A stretch of 19,087 bases of DNA, taken from NCBI GenBank assembly GCA_946999045.1, contig CAMQBR010000036.1:1-19087 (forward strand), written 5' to 3'. Position numbers and translations under genes: made by a program. Positions 7,336-15,034 of the stretch are shown here, in pieces (position 1 is the stretch's first letter; each line of letters opens with the position of its first letter). Source of the stretch: an uncultured Prevotella sp. (lineage in GTDB: Bacteria; Bacteroidota; Bacteroidia; Bacteroidales; Bacteroidaceae). The notes under the pieces were generated by a model. It worked only from the letters and a program-made list of their open reading frames with translations. It ran no database searches and was not told the DNA's origin.

Positions 7336-7357
7336 ACTTGTGCTAAGAGCTACAAGT
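7336..7357 (+). promoter_or_regulatory. Hairpin between parA and parB
   Basis: ACTTGT (7336-7341) pairs with ACAAGT (7352-7357), and GCT/AGC pairs continue inside with a 3-nt loop and one bulged T. It starts 3 nt after the parA stop. No T-run follows beyond two T, so it may mark an mRNA processing or stability site rather than a terminator. Confidence 0.35.
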
Positions 7358-7400
7358 ATTTATCACATTCTATCAGAAGTATAAAACATAGATACACAAC

Positions 7401-8309
7401 ATGGCAGTACGCAAGAAATATAGTCATACATCTAAAGGTCCAGCTTTAGGGCGCGGATTAGATGCACTTATCTCCACAGATGATATCCAAACGCAGGGAA
7501 GTTCAACTATTAATGAGATACCTATTGAACAAATAGAAGCTAATCCTAATCAACCTCGTAGAGAGTTTGACGAAGAGTTGTTGGAAGAGCTGGCATCCAG
7601 TATTAGAGAAATAGGTATCATCCAGCCAATTACACTTAGGCAGGTTGCTACTGACAGATATCAAATTGTAGCAGGCGAACGTCGTTGGCGTGCTTCACAA
7701 AAGGTGGGGTTAAGTGCAATTCCTGCCTATATTCGTACTATCAGCGATGAGAATGTAATGGAAATGGCGTTGATAGAGAATATTCAACGTGAGGATCTGA
7801 ATGCTATTGAAATTGCTTTGGCTTATGAACATCTCATGGAAAAGAGTGGCATGACACAAGAAAAGGTGTCTAAGCATGTGGGTAAGAGTCGTACAGCTAT
7901 CACCAATTATCTTCGTTTGCTTAAACTTCCTGCCCAAGTGCAAATGGCTCTTCAAAAGAAAGAGATAGATATGGGGCATGCTCGTGCTTTGTTAGCTGTA
8001 GACAGTCCATCGCTGCAAATAAAGCTCTTCAAAGAAGTTTTGAAACATGGCTACTCGGTTAGAAAGGTAGAAGAGTTAGCTCAACAACTAAAGAATGGGG
8101 AAGACTTGCAAACTGCCAGCAAAAAAATATCCGCCAAGAAAGTGTTACCAGAAGAGTTTAAAGTACTTAAAAACAAGTTATCTACGTTTTTATCTGCTAA
8201 GGTGCAGTTAACTTGTTCTGACAAAGGAAAAGGAAAAATTAGTATTCCGTTTTCTAACGAGGAAGAATTAGAACGCTTGATGAACATCTTTGATAAACTG
8301 AAAGAGTAA
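7401..8309 (+). CDS. parB: Chromosome-partitioning protein ParB (Spo0J)
   Basis: ParB binds parS and spreads as a CTP-dependent clamp, then stimulates ParA. The 302 residues show an N-terminal GRGLDALIS segment (17-25) that contacts ParA and a ParB/Srx domain from about 38. They also show the CTP-binding GERRWRA (92-98) and ENIQREDL (126-133) motifs, and a KorB-like helix-turn-helix (about 150-172, TQEKVSKHVGKSRTAITNYLRLL). A C-terminal dimerisation region at about 255-302 includes KISIPFSNEEELERLM. All functional motifs are intact. The stop is only 9 nt before the GTG of the next gene, so the genes are co-transcribed. Confidence 0.96.
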   Translation: MAVRKKYSHTSKGPALGRGLDALISTDDIQTQGSSTINEIPIEQIEANPNQPRREFDEELLEELASSIREIGIIQPITLRQVATDRYQIVAGERRWRASQKVGLSAIPAYIRTISDENVMEMALIENIQREDLNAIEIALAYEHLMEKSGMTQEKVSKHVGKSRTAITNYLRLLKLPAQVQMALQKKEIDMGHARALLAVDSPSLQIKLFKEVLKHGYSVRKVEELAQQLKNGEDLQTASKKISAKKVLPEEFKVLKNKLSTFLSAKVQLTCSDKGKGKISIPFSNEEELERLMNIFDKLKE

Positions 8310-8318
8310 ACATTTATT

Positions 8319-9077
8319 GTGAAAGCAACTATTTATCATATTACAACCATTAATCGTTATGCACTTGTCTTGGCAATGTTGCTATGTGTCTTGATGCTTA
8401 AAGCGCAAGGGGGGCAGCAAAGCGATAGTGCTTTATCATCCAACAGAACTTTGACTTTTGAAGATAAGGGCAGCAATGTTATTCAGGCAGGAACGTTGCT
8501 TTCAGCACACGATAGTTTGCTTATGGCTAAGAATCAAAAGAAGTTAAAAAGAGAAAAGGTAAATTGGAACAAATGGTGTCCCAGTCCAAAGAAAGCTACA
8601 TGGTTAGCCATTATTTTTCCTGGAGCTGGACAAATTTACAATCGTAAATATTGGAAGTTACCTATTGTGTATGGTGGATTTGTTGGATGTTTCTATGCTT
8701 TGCGCTGGAATAATCAAATGTATCACGACTATTCTAACGCTTATCTTGACATTATGGACAACAATCCAAAAACGCAGAGCTACAAGCAGTTTCTGCATTT
8801 TGGTAATCAAATTGACGAGACGAATATAGACCGTTATAAAGAATTGTTTCGCAAGCGTAAAGACCGTTATCGCCGATGGCGCGACATGAGTATATTCTCT
8901 ATGATTGGTGTTTATGCCTTGTCTATTATTGATGCTTACGTAGACGCTTCATTGTCTGAGTTTGATATTTCAGACGATTTGAGTTTAAGAATAGAACCAG
9001 CCGTCATTAGCAATCGTCCTTACCAAAATAACATACAGTCTAACGCATTTGGTGTACAATGTAGGCTCACTTTCTAA
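8319..9077 (+). CDS. DUF5683-type envelope protein of unknown function
   Basis: This 252-residue protein starts at a GTG, 9 nt after parB. The N-terminus (about 13-30, RYALVLAMLLCVLMLKAQ) looks like a signal peptide with cleavage near A29. The conserved block is about 83-130: a PSPKKATWLAIIFPGAGQIYN segment with a hydrophobic helix, then KYWKLPIVYGGFVGCFYALRWNN. A second hydrophobic helix, IFSMIGVYALSIIDAYVDA, lies at about 190-210. I match this to the DUF5683 family of Bacteroidota from the FPGAGQIYN/KYWKLPIVYGG pattern, from memory. Its function is unknown. Its place between parB and a murein hydrolase suggests an envelope role, but that is context only. Confidence 0.85.
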   Translation: MKATIYHITTINRYALVLAMLLCVLMLKAQGGQQSDSALSSNRTLTFEDKGSNVIQAGTLLSAHDSLLMAKNQKKLKREKVNWNKWCPSPKKATWLAIIFPGAGQIYNRKYWKLPIVYGGFVGCFYALRWNNQMYHDYSNAYLDIMDNNPKTQSYKQFLHFGNQIDETNIDRYKELFRKRKDRYRRWRDMSIFSMIGVYALSIIDAYVDASLSEFDISDDLSLRIEPAVISNRPYQNNIQSNAFGVQCRLTF

Positions 9078-9118
9078 CATCTAAAGCAAACAAATAAAAA
9101 GATAATATAAAAACAAGA

Positions 9119-10513
9119 ATGAAGAAAATTTATTTATTCATTGTAACTATGCTTGTTGTTTTCTCTAATCAACTGTATGCGCAAGTAATTGATGATGAGA
9201 CAGAAATCATAGTTACTAATCAAAAAGGAGAAAAAGAAGCTATAGACTTACCAGAAGCAATGACCTCTGAAATTGATAGTCTGCTTCACCTTTACAACAC
9301 CAAGACATATCTAAAAAGGGATAACGATTGCAATTATCCTGACATCAATCGTACATACGCTCCTGAAGTATACAAGCAACGTTTGCGCCGATTACCTACT
9401 GTTATGGAAATGGCATACAATGATGTTGTACAGAAGTTCATTGATCGTTACAGCAGCAAGTTACGAAATTCAGTAAGCATCATGCTCGGTGCTTCTAATT
9501 TCTATATGCCTATTTTCGAGCAAGCATTAGAGACATACAACTTACCTTTAGAACTTAAATATCTACCAGTAATAGAGTCGGCTCTCAATCCGTTAGCCGT
9601 TTCGCGTGTAGGTGCTAAAGGTTTATGGCAATTTATGATTGATACAGCAAAGAACTACGGTTTGGAAATCAACTCTCTCTTAGATGAAAGATGCGATCCT
9701 GTTAAGTCGTCATACGCTGCAGCTAATTATCTAAGCGACCTATACCGTATCTTTGGTGATTGGAACTTGGTGATTGCTGCCTATAATTGCGGTCCAGATA
9801 AGGTAACACAAGCCATTCATCGTTCTAAAGGTAACAAAGACTACTGGCAAATATATCCTTATTTGCCTCGCGAAACTCGTGGCTATGTTCCAGCATTTAT
9901 TGCTGCCAACTACATCATGAATTATTATTGCGAGCACAACATTTGTCCTATGACCACCGATTTACCTGTTAAGACAGATACTATTATGGTAAATCGTGAT
10001 ATTCATTTTCAACAAATTGCTCACGTTCTCAACATGGATGAGGAGCTTATAAAATCGCTCAACCCACAATACCGACACGACATTGTTATTGGTAACACTA
10101 AACCTTCTTCGCTCCGTTTGCCTGTAGCAAAGATTAATGAGTTTATAGATAAAGAGGACTCTATTTACGCATATAACGCTGATCAATTGTTAGTTAAGCG
10201 TTCTGAAGTAGAAATTGCACAACCAACTGCAAGTTATTCTTCTAACAAATCACCTGTTTTTCGTTCGCATAACAGTTATTCAAATAACAAGAATAAAAAG
10301 GATAAGTCGAAAAAAAAGACGAATAAGAAGAACAAAAAAAATAAAAACTCTCGCAAAAAGAAGTCTCAGTCAACAAAGCATATAACCATTAAGAATGGCG
10401 ATACTTTGTCTGAAATTGCAGAGCGAAATCATACTACTGTCAAGAATCTAAAGAAACTCAATAAAATTAAAGGTAATACGATTAGAAAAGGAAAGAAAAT
10501 TAGAGTGAAGTAA
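9119..10513 (+). CDS. mltD: Lytic murein transglycosylase (MltD type) with LysM
   Basis: It cleaves the MurNAc-GlcNAc bond of peptidoglycan, leaving 1,6-anhydro ends. In the 464 residues there is a signal peptide (1-21, likely cut A21/Q22), then a SLT domain (about 130-245). The catalytic glutamate is E153 in LPVIESALNP, followed by VSRVGAKGLWQFM (161-173) and the AAYNCGPDKV segment (220-229). A highly basic Lys/Asn-rich linker (about 388-420) leads into a single LysM (421-463, KNGDTLSEIAERN...IRKGKKI) that anchors it to the wall. The mature protein begins with Gln, not a lipobox Cys, so it may be periplasmic and soluble. It is in the par operon, 41 nt after the DUF5683 gene and 36 nt before relA. 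Confidence 0.93.
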   Translation: MKKIYLFIVTMLVVFSNQLYAQVIDDETEIIVTNQKGEKEAIDLPEAMTSEIDSLLHLYNTKTYLKRDNDCNYPDINRTYAPEVYKQRLRRLPTVMEMAYNDVVQKFIDRYSSKLRNSVSIMLGASNFYMPIFEQALETYNLPLELKYLPVIESALNPLAVSRVGAKGLWQFMIDTAKNYGLEINSLLDERCDPVKSSYAAANYLSDLYRIFGDWNLVIAAYNCGPDKVTQAIHRSKGNKDYWQIYPYLPRETRGYVPAFIAANYIMNYYCEHNICPMTTDLPVKTDTIMVNRDIHFQQIAHVLNMDEELIKSLNPQYRHDIVIGNTKPSSLRLPVAKINEFIDKEDSIYAYNADQLLVKRSEVEIAQPTASYSSNKSPVFRSHNSYSNNKNKKDKSKKKTNKKNKKNKNSRKKKSQSTKHITIKNGDTLSEIAERNHTTVKNLKKLNKIKGNTIRKGKKIRVK

Positions 10514-10536
10514 TTGTAACCATTCAACAAACAGGG

Positions 10537-10543
10537 AAGGAGG
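10537..10543 (+). promoter_or_regulatory. Strong Shine-Dalgarno sequence before relA
   Basis: AAGGAGG ends 6 nt before the ATG at 10550. Such a consensus RBS stands out, since none of the other genes in the operon has one. It fixes the start and suggests efficient initiation for the (p)ppGpp enzyme. Confidence 0.6.
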
Positions 10544-10549
10544 ATACGT

Positions 10550-12823
10550 ATGGATAAGCAAGAACTTACTGATGACAAGCAGAGAGAAGAACTTGACAAC
10601 AAAATGATAGAGAATGCTTTTCAACATCTGCTTGATACTTATTTGGCATCACGACACCGCAAAAAAGTTGACATCATTACCAAGGCTTTCAATTTTTCTC
10701 GTCAGGCTCATAAAGGCGTTCGTAGGTTGTCGGGTGAACCATATATCCTGCACCCTATTGCCGTAGCACAAATAGCTTGCGAGGAGATGGGCTTAGGCTC
10801 TACCAGTATTTGCTCTGCACTTTTACACGATGTCGTCGAAGATACCGACTACACCGTTGAAGACATTGAGAATATTTTTGGTCCAAAGATAGCACAAATC
10901 GTTGATGGTTTAACTAAAATTAGCGGTGGTATATTTGGTGATAAAGCATCTGCACAAGCCGAAAACTTCAAAAAGCTCTTGCTTACTATGAGCGATGATA
11001 TTCGTGTTATCCTTATCAAAATATGCGACCGTCTTCACAATATGCGAACCTTAGAGTCGCAACCGCCTAACAAACGTTATAAAATTGCGGGCGAAACCTT
11101 ATATATATATGCTCCATTAGCCAATCGTTTAGGACTCAATAAGATTAAAACAGAGCTTGAAAACCTTAGTTTCAAGTTTGAACATCCTGAAGAATATCAG
11201 GATATTACTAACAGACTATCATTTACCAAAGATAAGCGCGACCAGCTCTTTGCAGAGTTTACTGCTCCAATCAAAGAGAAACTTGATGCCATGGGCTTAA
11301 AATATGAAATCAAGGCAAGGGTAAAAAGTCCGTACTCTATTTGGAACAAAATGCAAACCAAGCATGTTACCTTTGATGAGATATACGACATTTTGGCGGT
11401 TCGCATCATCTTTACACCGAAAGAACGTTCCGAAGAGATAAGCGAATGCTTTAATATTTACGTGGCAATCAGTCGTATATATAAGTCGCATCCCGATCGC
11501 CTGCGCGATTGGTTAAGTCATCCTAAAGCTAATGGCTATCAGGCTCTTCACGTTACATTAATGAGCAAACAAGGCCGTTGGATTGAGGTACAGATACGAA
11601 GTGACCGCATGGATGAAGTTGCCGAACAGGGATTTGCTGCACACTGGAAGTATAAAGAGAGTGGCGAATATACCGAAGACGAGAACGAATTGAATGAGTG
11701 GTTACGCACTATCAAAGAGATTTTAGACGATCCACAACCAGATGCAATGGATTTTCTTGATACTATTAAGCTCAATCTTTTTGCATCTGAGATATTTGTA
11801 TTTACGCCAAAAGGCGAAATCAAGACAATGCCAGCTGGTTGTACAGCACTTGACTTTGCTTTCCAAATACATACTTTATTGGGTAGCCATTGCATTGGTG
11901 CCAAGGTTAACCACAAGTTAGTACCGCTAAGTCATAAGCTTAAAAGTGGTGACCAGGTAGAAATCCTTACCAGTAAATCGCAACGGGTAGACCCTTCATG
12001 GCTTAACTTTGCCACTACCGCCAAGGCTAAGGGCAAGATACAAGCTATTCTTCGTCGCAACAATCGCGAAAAACAAAAGGAGGGAGAATCTCTTCTCAAA
12101 GCGTGGTTGGAACGCAATGATATGGAAATGACCACTACTGTGCTCAATAAGTTGTGTACTTTCCATCATTTTAAAAAACACGAAAATCTTTTCTTGTGCA
12201 TTGGTAACAAATCAATTGTCTTAGATGAGAAAGATTTAGAAGAACTTCGCAACAAGAAAAAATCGTCTTCATCTAATAAATGGCTCAAGTTTATTCCGTT
12301 CCTTGGTTACGATAAAAAGGACGAAGACGAGCAACAAGATGTAGAACCGCTCACTATTGATGATAATTATAACAAGAAAAAACCTATTATTGTTAATGAT
12401 GACAACATAGATGCTTACATCTTTCCTTCCTGTTGTCACCCTATTCCAGGTGATGACATTCTCGGTTTCATTGACAATCAAAAGCATATTGAGATACACA
12501 AACGCAACTGTCCAGTTGCCAGCAAGCTTAAGTCAAGCTTTGGTAATCGCTTGTTAGATGCCAAATGGTGTATGTTACAAAAACGCCTTTTCGATGCCAT
12601 TATCGAAGTTCGTGGCATCGATCGCAAGGGAATGTTACACGATGTAGTAGATGTCATTTCTGATGAAATGAATGTCAATATGCACAAAATAACTTTATCT
12701 ACACAGGAAAGCATCTTTATGGGCACCATCGAAATTCGTGTCCACGACCGTCAGGAAGTAAAAAACATCGTGAGCAGTCTTAAGAAGGTAAAGGGATTAC
12801 AAGAGATACAACAAATTATGTAA
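10550..12823 (+). CDS. relA: RelA/SpoT family (p)ppGpp synthetase/hydrolase
   Basis: This long RSH enzyme makes and degrades (p)ppGpp in the stringent response. In the 757 residues, the N-terminal HD hydrolase domain is intact, with LLHDVVEDT (91-99, H93/D94) and RLHNMRTL (161-168). The synthetase domain spans about 255-370, with DIYDILAVRIIF-like and PKANGYQALH (325-334) segments and the EVQIRSDRM segment. The loop usually reading RxKD in bifunctional enzymes is RLRD (317-320), a conservative Lys-to-Arg change. TGS lies at about 413-475, a conserved-cysteine region has FPSCCHPIPGDD (about 625-636), and an ACT domain lies at about 685-757. Both activities are expected. It closes the par operon, followed by a hairpin terminator. 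Confidence 0.95.
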   Translation: MDKQELTDDKQREELDNKMIENAFQHLLDTYLASRHRKKVDIITKAFNFSRQAHKGVRRLSGEPYILHPIAVAQIACEEMGLGSTSICSALLHDVVEDTDYTVEDIENIFGPKIAQIVDGLTKISGGIFGDKASAQAENFKKLLLTMSDDIRVILIKICDRLHNMRTLESQPPNKRYKIAGETLYIYAPLANRLGLNKIKTELENLSFKFEHPEEYQDITNRLSFTKDKRDQLFAEFTAPIKEKLDAMGLKYEIKARVKSPYSIWNKMQTKHVTFDEIYDILAVRIIFTPKERSEEISECFNIYVAISRIYKSHPDRLRDWLSHPKANGYQALHVTLMSKQGRWIEVQIRSDRMDEVAEQGFAAHWKYKESGEYTEDENELNEWLRTIKEILDDPQPDAMDFLDTIKLNLFASEIFVFTPKGEIKTMPAGCTALDFAFQIHTLLGSHCIGAKVNHKLVPLSHKLKSGDQVEILTSKSQRVDPSWLNFATTAKAKGKIQAILRRNNREKQKEGESLLKAWLERNDMEMTTTVLNKLCTFHHFKKHENLFLCIGNKSIVLDEKDLEELRNKKKSSSSNKWLKFIPFLGYDKKDEDEQQDVEPLTIDDNYNKKKPIIVNDDNIDAYIFPSCCHPIPGDDILGFIDNQKHIEIHKRNCPVASKLKSSFGNRLLDAKWCMLQKRLFDAIIEVRGIDRKGMLHDVVDVISDEMNVNMHKITLSTQESIFMGTIEIRVHDRQEVKNIVSSLKKVKGLQEIQQIM

Positions 12824-12853
12824 AAACAAAAATAGCATTATACATTTATAATA

Positions 12854-12880
12854 AAAGGCACATATAAAAACTGTGCCTTT
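12854..12880 (+). terminator. Terminator after relA
   Basis: AAAGGCACA (12854-12862) and TGTGCCTTT (12872-12880) form a perfect 9-bp stem with a 9-nt A-rich loop, 31 nt after the relA stop. The stem itself ends in three T, and no longer T-run follows. It marks the end of the five-gene block and the start of the accessory region. Confidence 0.7.
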
Positions 12881-12900
12881 ATCATGGTAAATATCTAACA

Positions 12901-13171
12901 TTAGCCGCTTACTATAATCTTATATTCTGTCTGGTGATCGCCCAGCCCATAATAATGTTGAAGGAATATCTCTTTGAAAATAAGGACTACGTATATCAGC
13001 AGACGTCCTGCCAAAGTCTTGTAGTCCTTCTTTATTAACACATCCTAAGGACAGAACATCTCTAAGTCGACCAGCTTGGAAAGCAGTTCAAGAGGGTTAT
13101 CCATTTGAGACAGGGCTTCAATTGTAAAATCTTCCTCGAATAGGTTTGCGGTATATAGTTGTTTTCTGCAT
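12901..13171 (-). pseudogene. Degraded IS5-family transposase, N-terminal part
   Basis: Read on the minus strand from ATG 13171, the fragments are MQKTTIYRKP, then after a frameshift NLFEEDFTIEALSQMDNP and LELLSKLVDLEMFCP followed by a stop. After another frameshift comes KKDYKTLAGRLLIYVVLIFK and then EIFLQHYYGLGDHQTEYKI. This is the typical start of IS5-group DDE transposases (a GDPLE.L..VDFE.FR-like block, then AGRPPYDVV.MFK and LQ.YYGL.D.Q.EY). At least two frameshifts and one stop are present, and the catalytic DDE region is absent. The fragment ends at TTA 12903-12901, about 20 nt after the relA terminator. It is dead. A candidate terminal repeat lies at 13246-13270. Confidence 0.8.
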
Positions 13172-13245
13172 ATAGTCTTCTGAATTCACTATAAAGGTAC
13201 GACTTTTTGCCGAAATAACAAAGTATATTACCGATTATCAGAAAC

Positions 13246-13270
13246 TTAATTTATATATAGAACACCTCTT
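13246..13270 (-). repeat. Terminal-repeat-like end of the IS5 relic
   Basis: On the minus strand the sequence from 13269 reads GAGGTGTTCTATATATAAAT then TAAG. It lies about 75-100 nt upstream of the relic transposase start, where an IS5 left end is expected. It resembles the MITE ends (GGGCGGTTCTATAAAT) apart from an inserted TATA and some changes at the tip. This suggests, without proof, that the MITEs use the same type of end. Confidence 0.5.
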
Positions 13271-13939
13271 ATAATAGTACCCAGCCGTTCATTATACTTT
13301 AAAATACCCGAATTGCATTGCTTGTGTTCATTGTTTACATCATATTTTATTTGTTGTAACAATAATGCCCTTCAATGAGAGAAATGCGCCTATACAGTAC
13401 AATTTTCTAATTGTTCCAACGAAAGCTCTCTCAAAACCATATTTTTGTTCTGTAATTTTACCAAAAAATGACTATTGAAAAATCTGAGAAATAGAAAAAA
13501 TCAATAGGAAAACGCTCATCAAAAATGGGTTGATTTTACCAAAATAGATATATTTTCAAGCTGTAGTATTGATTTAATGACCTTGAAAACATGTATTAGA
13601 GGTGTTATTTATATGCTTTAGCAGCATTAAAGTATGCTAACAGCAAGCTTATCTCAATGAGTTAACTCTTAAAAATAATAAAATAAAGAAAGGGAAAAAA
13701 ACATATTGGTCGTAATATGTTAAATAACAAATGATTATAAATGTTGCTCATATTTAGCGTATTTGCGGTCAACTTTGGTGTTGGTTGTTTTCAAGAGAGT
13801 TATGAGAGGTATTTCGTAAAGAAAATTCAGTATTTATTATCTTTTTATAAAGTGCACCACTCATTTTATCTTTGCTGCTTTTGAGGGTGTCTTTCATCAT
13901 AAAAAAGTGAGTATCCAATATTAGTCGTTCTTTTATATT
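13271..13939. other. Unexplained AT-rich intergenic segment
   Basis: No frame here resembles a protein. Visible structure is as follows. An AACACCTCT motif at 13261-13269 has an inverted counterpart AGAGGTGTT at 13598-13606. A direct repeat ATTTTACCAAAA occurs at 13455-13466 and 13533-13544. An 8-bp hairpin AACATATT/AATATGTT spans 13700-13721. The first 330 bp, bounded by the inverted motif, could be a separate non-coding repeat unit. I see no promoter pair or terminator that would make an RNA gene convincing. Confidence 0.4.
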
Positions 13940-14131
13940 AGGGCGATTCTATAAATTAGCTTTGACAGATTGTTAGACTATTTTTGAGGTCAATTTGTTT
14001 GTGAGTGAAGGAGTATAGCGAGCTATACTCCTTGCACGAACAAGCAAATTGAACCAAAAAGAGCCTACAAGATGACAAAACGTAAAAAGATTGAGATAAA
14101 AACTTTACGGTGTAATTTATAGAACTGCCCT
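13940..14131. mobile_element. MITE-like element, 192 bp, with terminal inverted repeats and central hairpin
   Basis: The left end GGGCGATTCTATAAATTA (13941-13958) and the right end, read on the minus strand, GGGCAGTTCTATAAATTA (14130-14113) match at 16 of 18 positions, with one more complementary pair outside. Inside is a long imperfect palindrome (about 13981-14060) with a perfect 12-bp core stem (14008-14019 with 14022-14033) and a 2-nt loop. There is no ORF. A clear target-site duplication is not visible (TTA left, TCT right). A decayed inverted relative lies at 4134-4335. The element begins at the base next to the merR stop codon, so the hairpin may act as its transcript end. Confidence 0.8.
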
Positions 14132-14476
14132 CTATACTATCATATCCAATTGTTTGCGCAATTCCTTCAATTCTTCTCGAACGTTTACCAATTTCTCTAA
14201 TACCTCAGTAGTTTTCTCTACGCCATTACGGTTAGAAGTCATCATTTTGCGAGCGGCAGCGAGCTTAAAGCCACGAACCTTCACAAGGTTATAAATCATT
14301 CTAATATCCTCTATGTCTGCATCTGTGTATTGACGAACCTTGGTTGAATTAACCAGTTTAGGACGTAATTGCGGAAACTCTGTCTCCCAATAACGTAATG
14401 TACTCTCATTGAGTTCAAACATTTGCGCTACCTCTTTTATTGAATGGTATAATTTTGTATTCTTATCTTGTTGCAT
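14132..14476 (-). CDS. MerR-family transcriptional regulator (small, no effector domain)
   Basis: The 114-residue protein has an N-terminal winged helix-turn-helix (about 10-75). YHSIKEVAQMFELNESTLRYWE holds the recognition helix and the RYWE signature, followed by RQYTDADIEDIRMIYNLVKVRGF. A C-terminal helix (about 90-112) is heptad-like and would dimerise as in MerR coiled coils. No cysteine cluster or ligand domain is seen, so the signal is unknown. This short form is common in Bacteroidota, and the full length ending in LDMIV appears natural. The stop TAG (14134-14132) touches the end of the MITE-like element. No partner gene lies on its strand, so its targets cannot be inferred from context. 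Confidence 0.88.
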   Translation of the reverse strand: MQQDKNTKLYHSIKEVAQMFELNESTLRYWETEFPQLRPKLVNSTKVRQYTDADIEDIRMIYNLVKVRGFKLAAARKMMTSNRNGVEKTTEVLEKLVNVREELKELRKQLDMIV

Positions 14477-14545
14477 TTATACAATATTATTGATTATAAA
14501 AAAAGCATATTAATCCCTAAAACATTTTTGCCTTTCCATATTACG

Positions 14546-14553
14546 CAAAGATA
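14546..14553 (-). promoter_or_regulatory. Candidate -7 element for the merR-family gene
   Basis: TATCTTTG on the minus strand (14553-14546) fits TAnnTTTG and is followed by GC as in many Bacteroidota promoters. It lies about 70 nt before the ATG. A -33 TTTG is not evident. Confidence 0.45.
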
Positions 14554-15034
14554 GTGTATTTTTTGCATACATCACTTTTTCTCCCCATATTCCTATATCT
14601 TTATTTTTCAAGGAATGTCGTCATAACTTTATTCGTTTTATTATAAACATATAAAAATCAAGAAAATACGAGCTTACATCGTAAGTCCAATTAAGAAATG
14701 CAACTTTTGAAAATAAACAAAAGGAGCGAAAAAGATGTTTTTTCAGAGAAAAAAAAGGGTGTTCCCTCCCTCTCCGATGGAAAGTTTTATTAGTTTTGTA
14801 ACTCCTTTCGAAAGTTATAAAATATGACTCAACTTACCAAAAACAAAAGTACGCAAATTCTATGATGCAAAGGTTATCATCAAAAAGAGATAACTGTGTA
14901 CAAAGGGTAAAAGAGCAAATGCAACTCATAGCCTATTACCTATAATCGTTTTCATTTATAGAACCGCCCTTAAGCAATACAAAAAGAGGAGAACTTTCTT
15001 TCCCCTCAATACGATTAATTTATTTTGTGTTGTT
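14554..15034. other. Non-coding gap between merR and the IS30 relic
   Basis: This stretch is AT-rich with stop codons in all frames and no convincing gene. Its only recognisable item is a lone MITE-type end at 14953-14971. Beyond that it holds a purine-rich run near 14740-14760 and the likely 5' flank of the IS30 relic (from about 14975). Confidence 0.5.
14953..14971 (-). repeat. Solo MITE/IS5-type terminal repeat
   Basis: On the minus strand from 14969 the sequence is GGGCGGTTCTATAAATG, nearly identical to both ends of the 13940-14131 element. The internal sequence beyond it does not match either inner flank of that element. No opposite end is found nearby except the MITE's own left end at 13941, which would bracket the merR gene. 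It is either a relic or the end of a larger lost element. Confidence 0.55.

Noticed and set aside
13867..13874. TATCTTTG on the plus strand as a promoter
   Set aside because: No -33 TTTG at the right distance and no gene or RNA downstream before the MITE.
13938..14134. Target-site duplication around the MITE
   Set aside because: The flanks TTA and TCTA are not clear duplicates, so I do not claim one; mutation or a 2-bp TA duplication remains possible.
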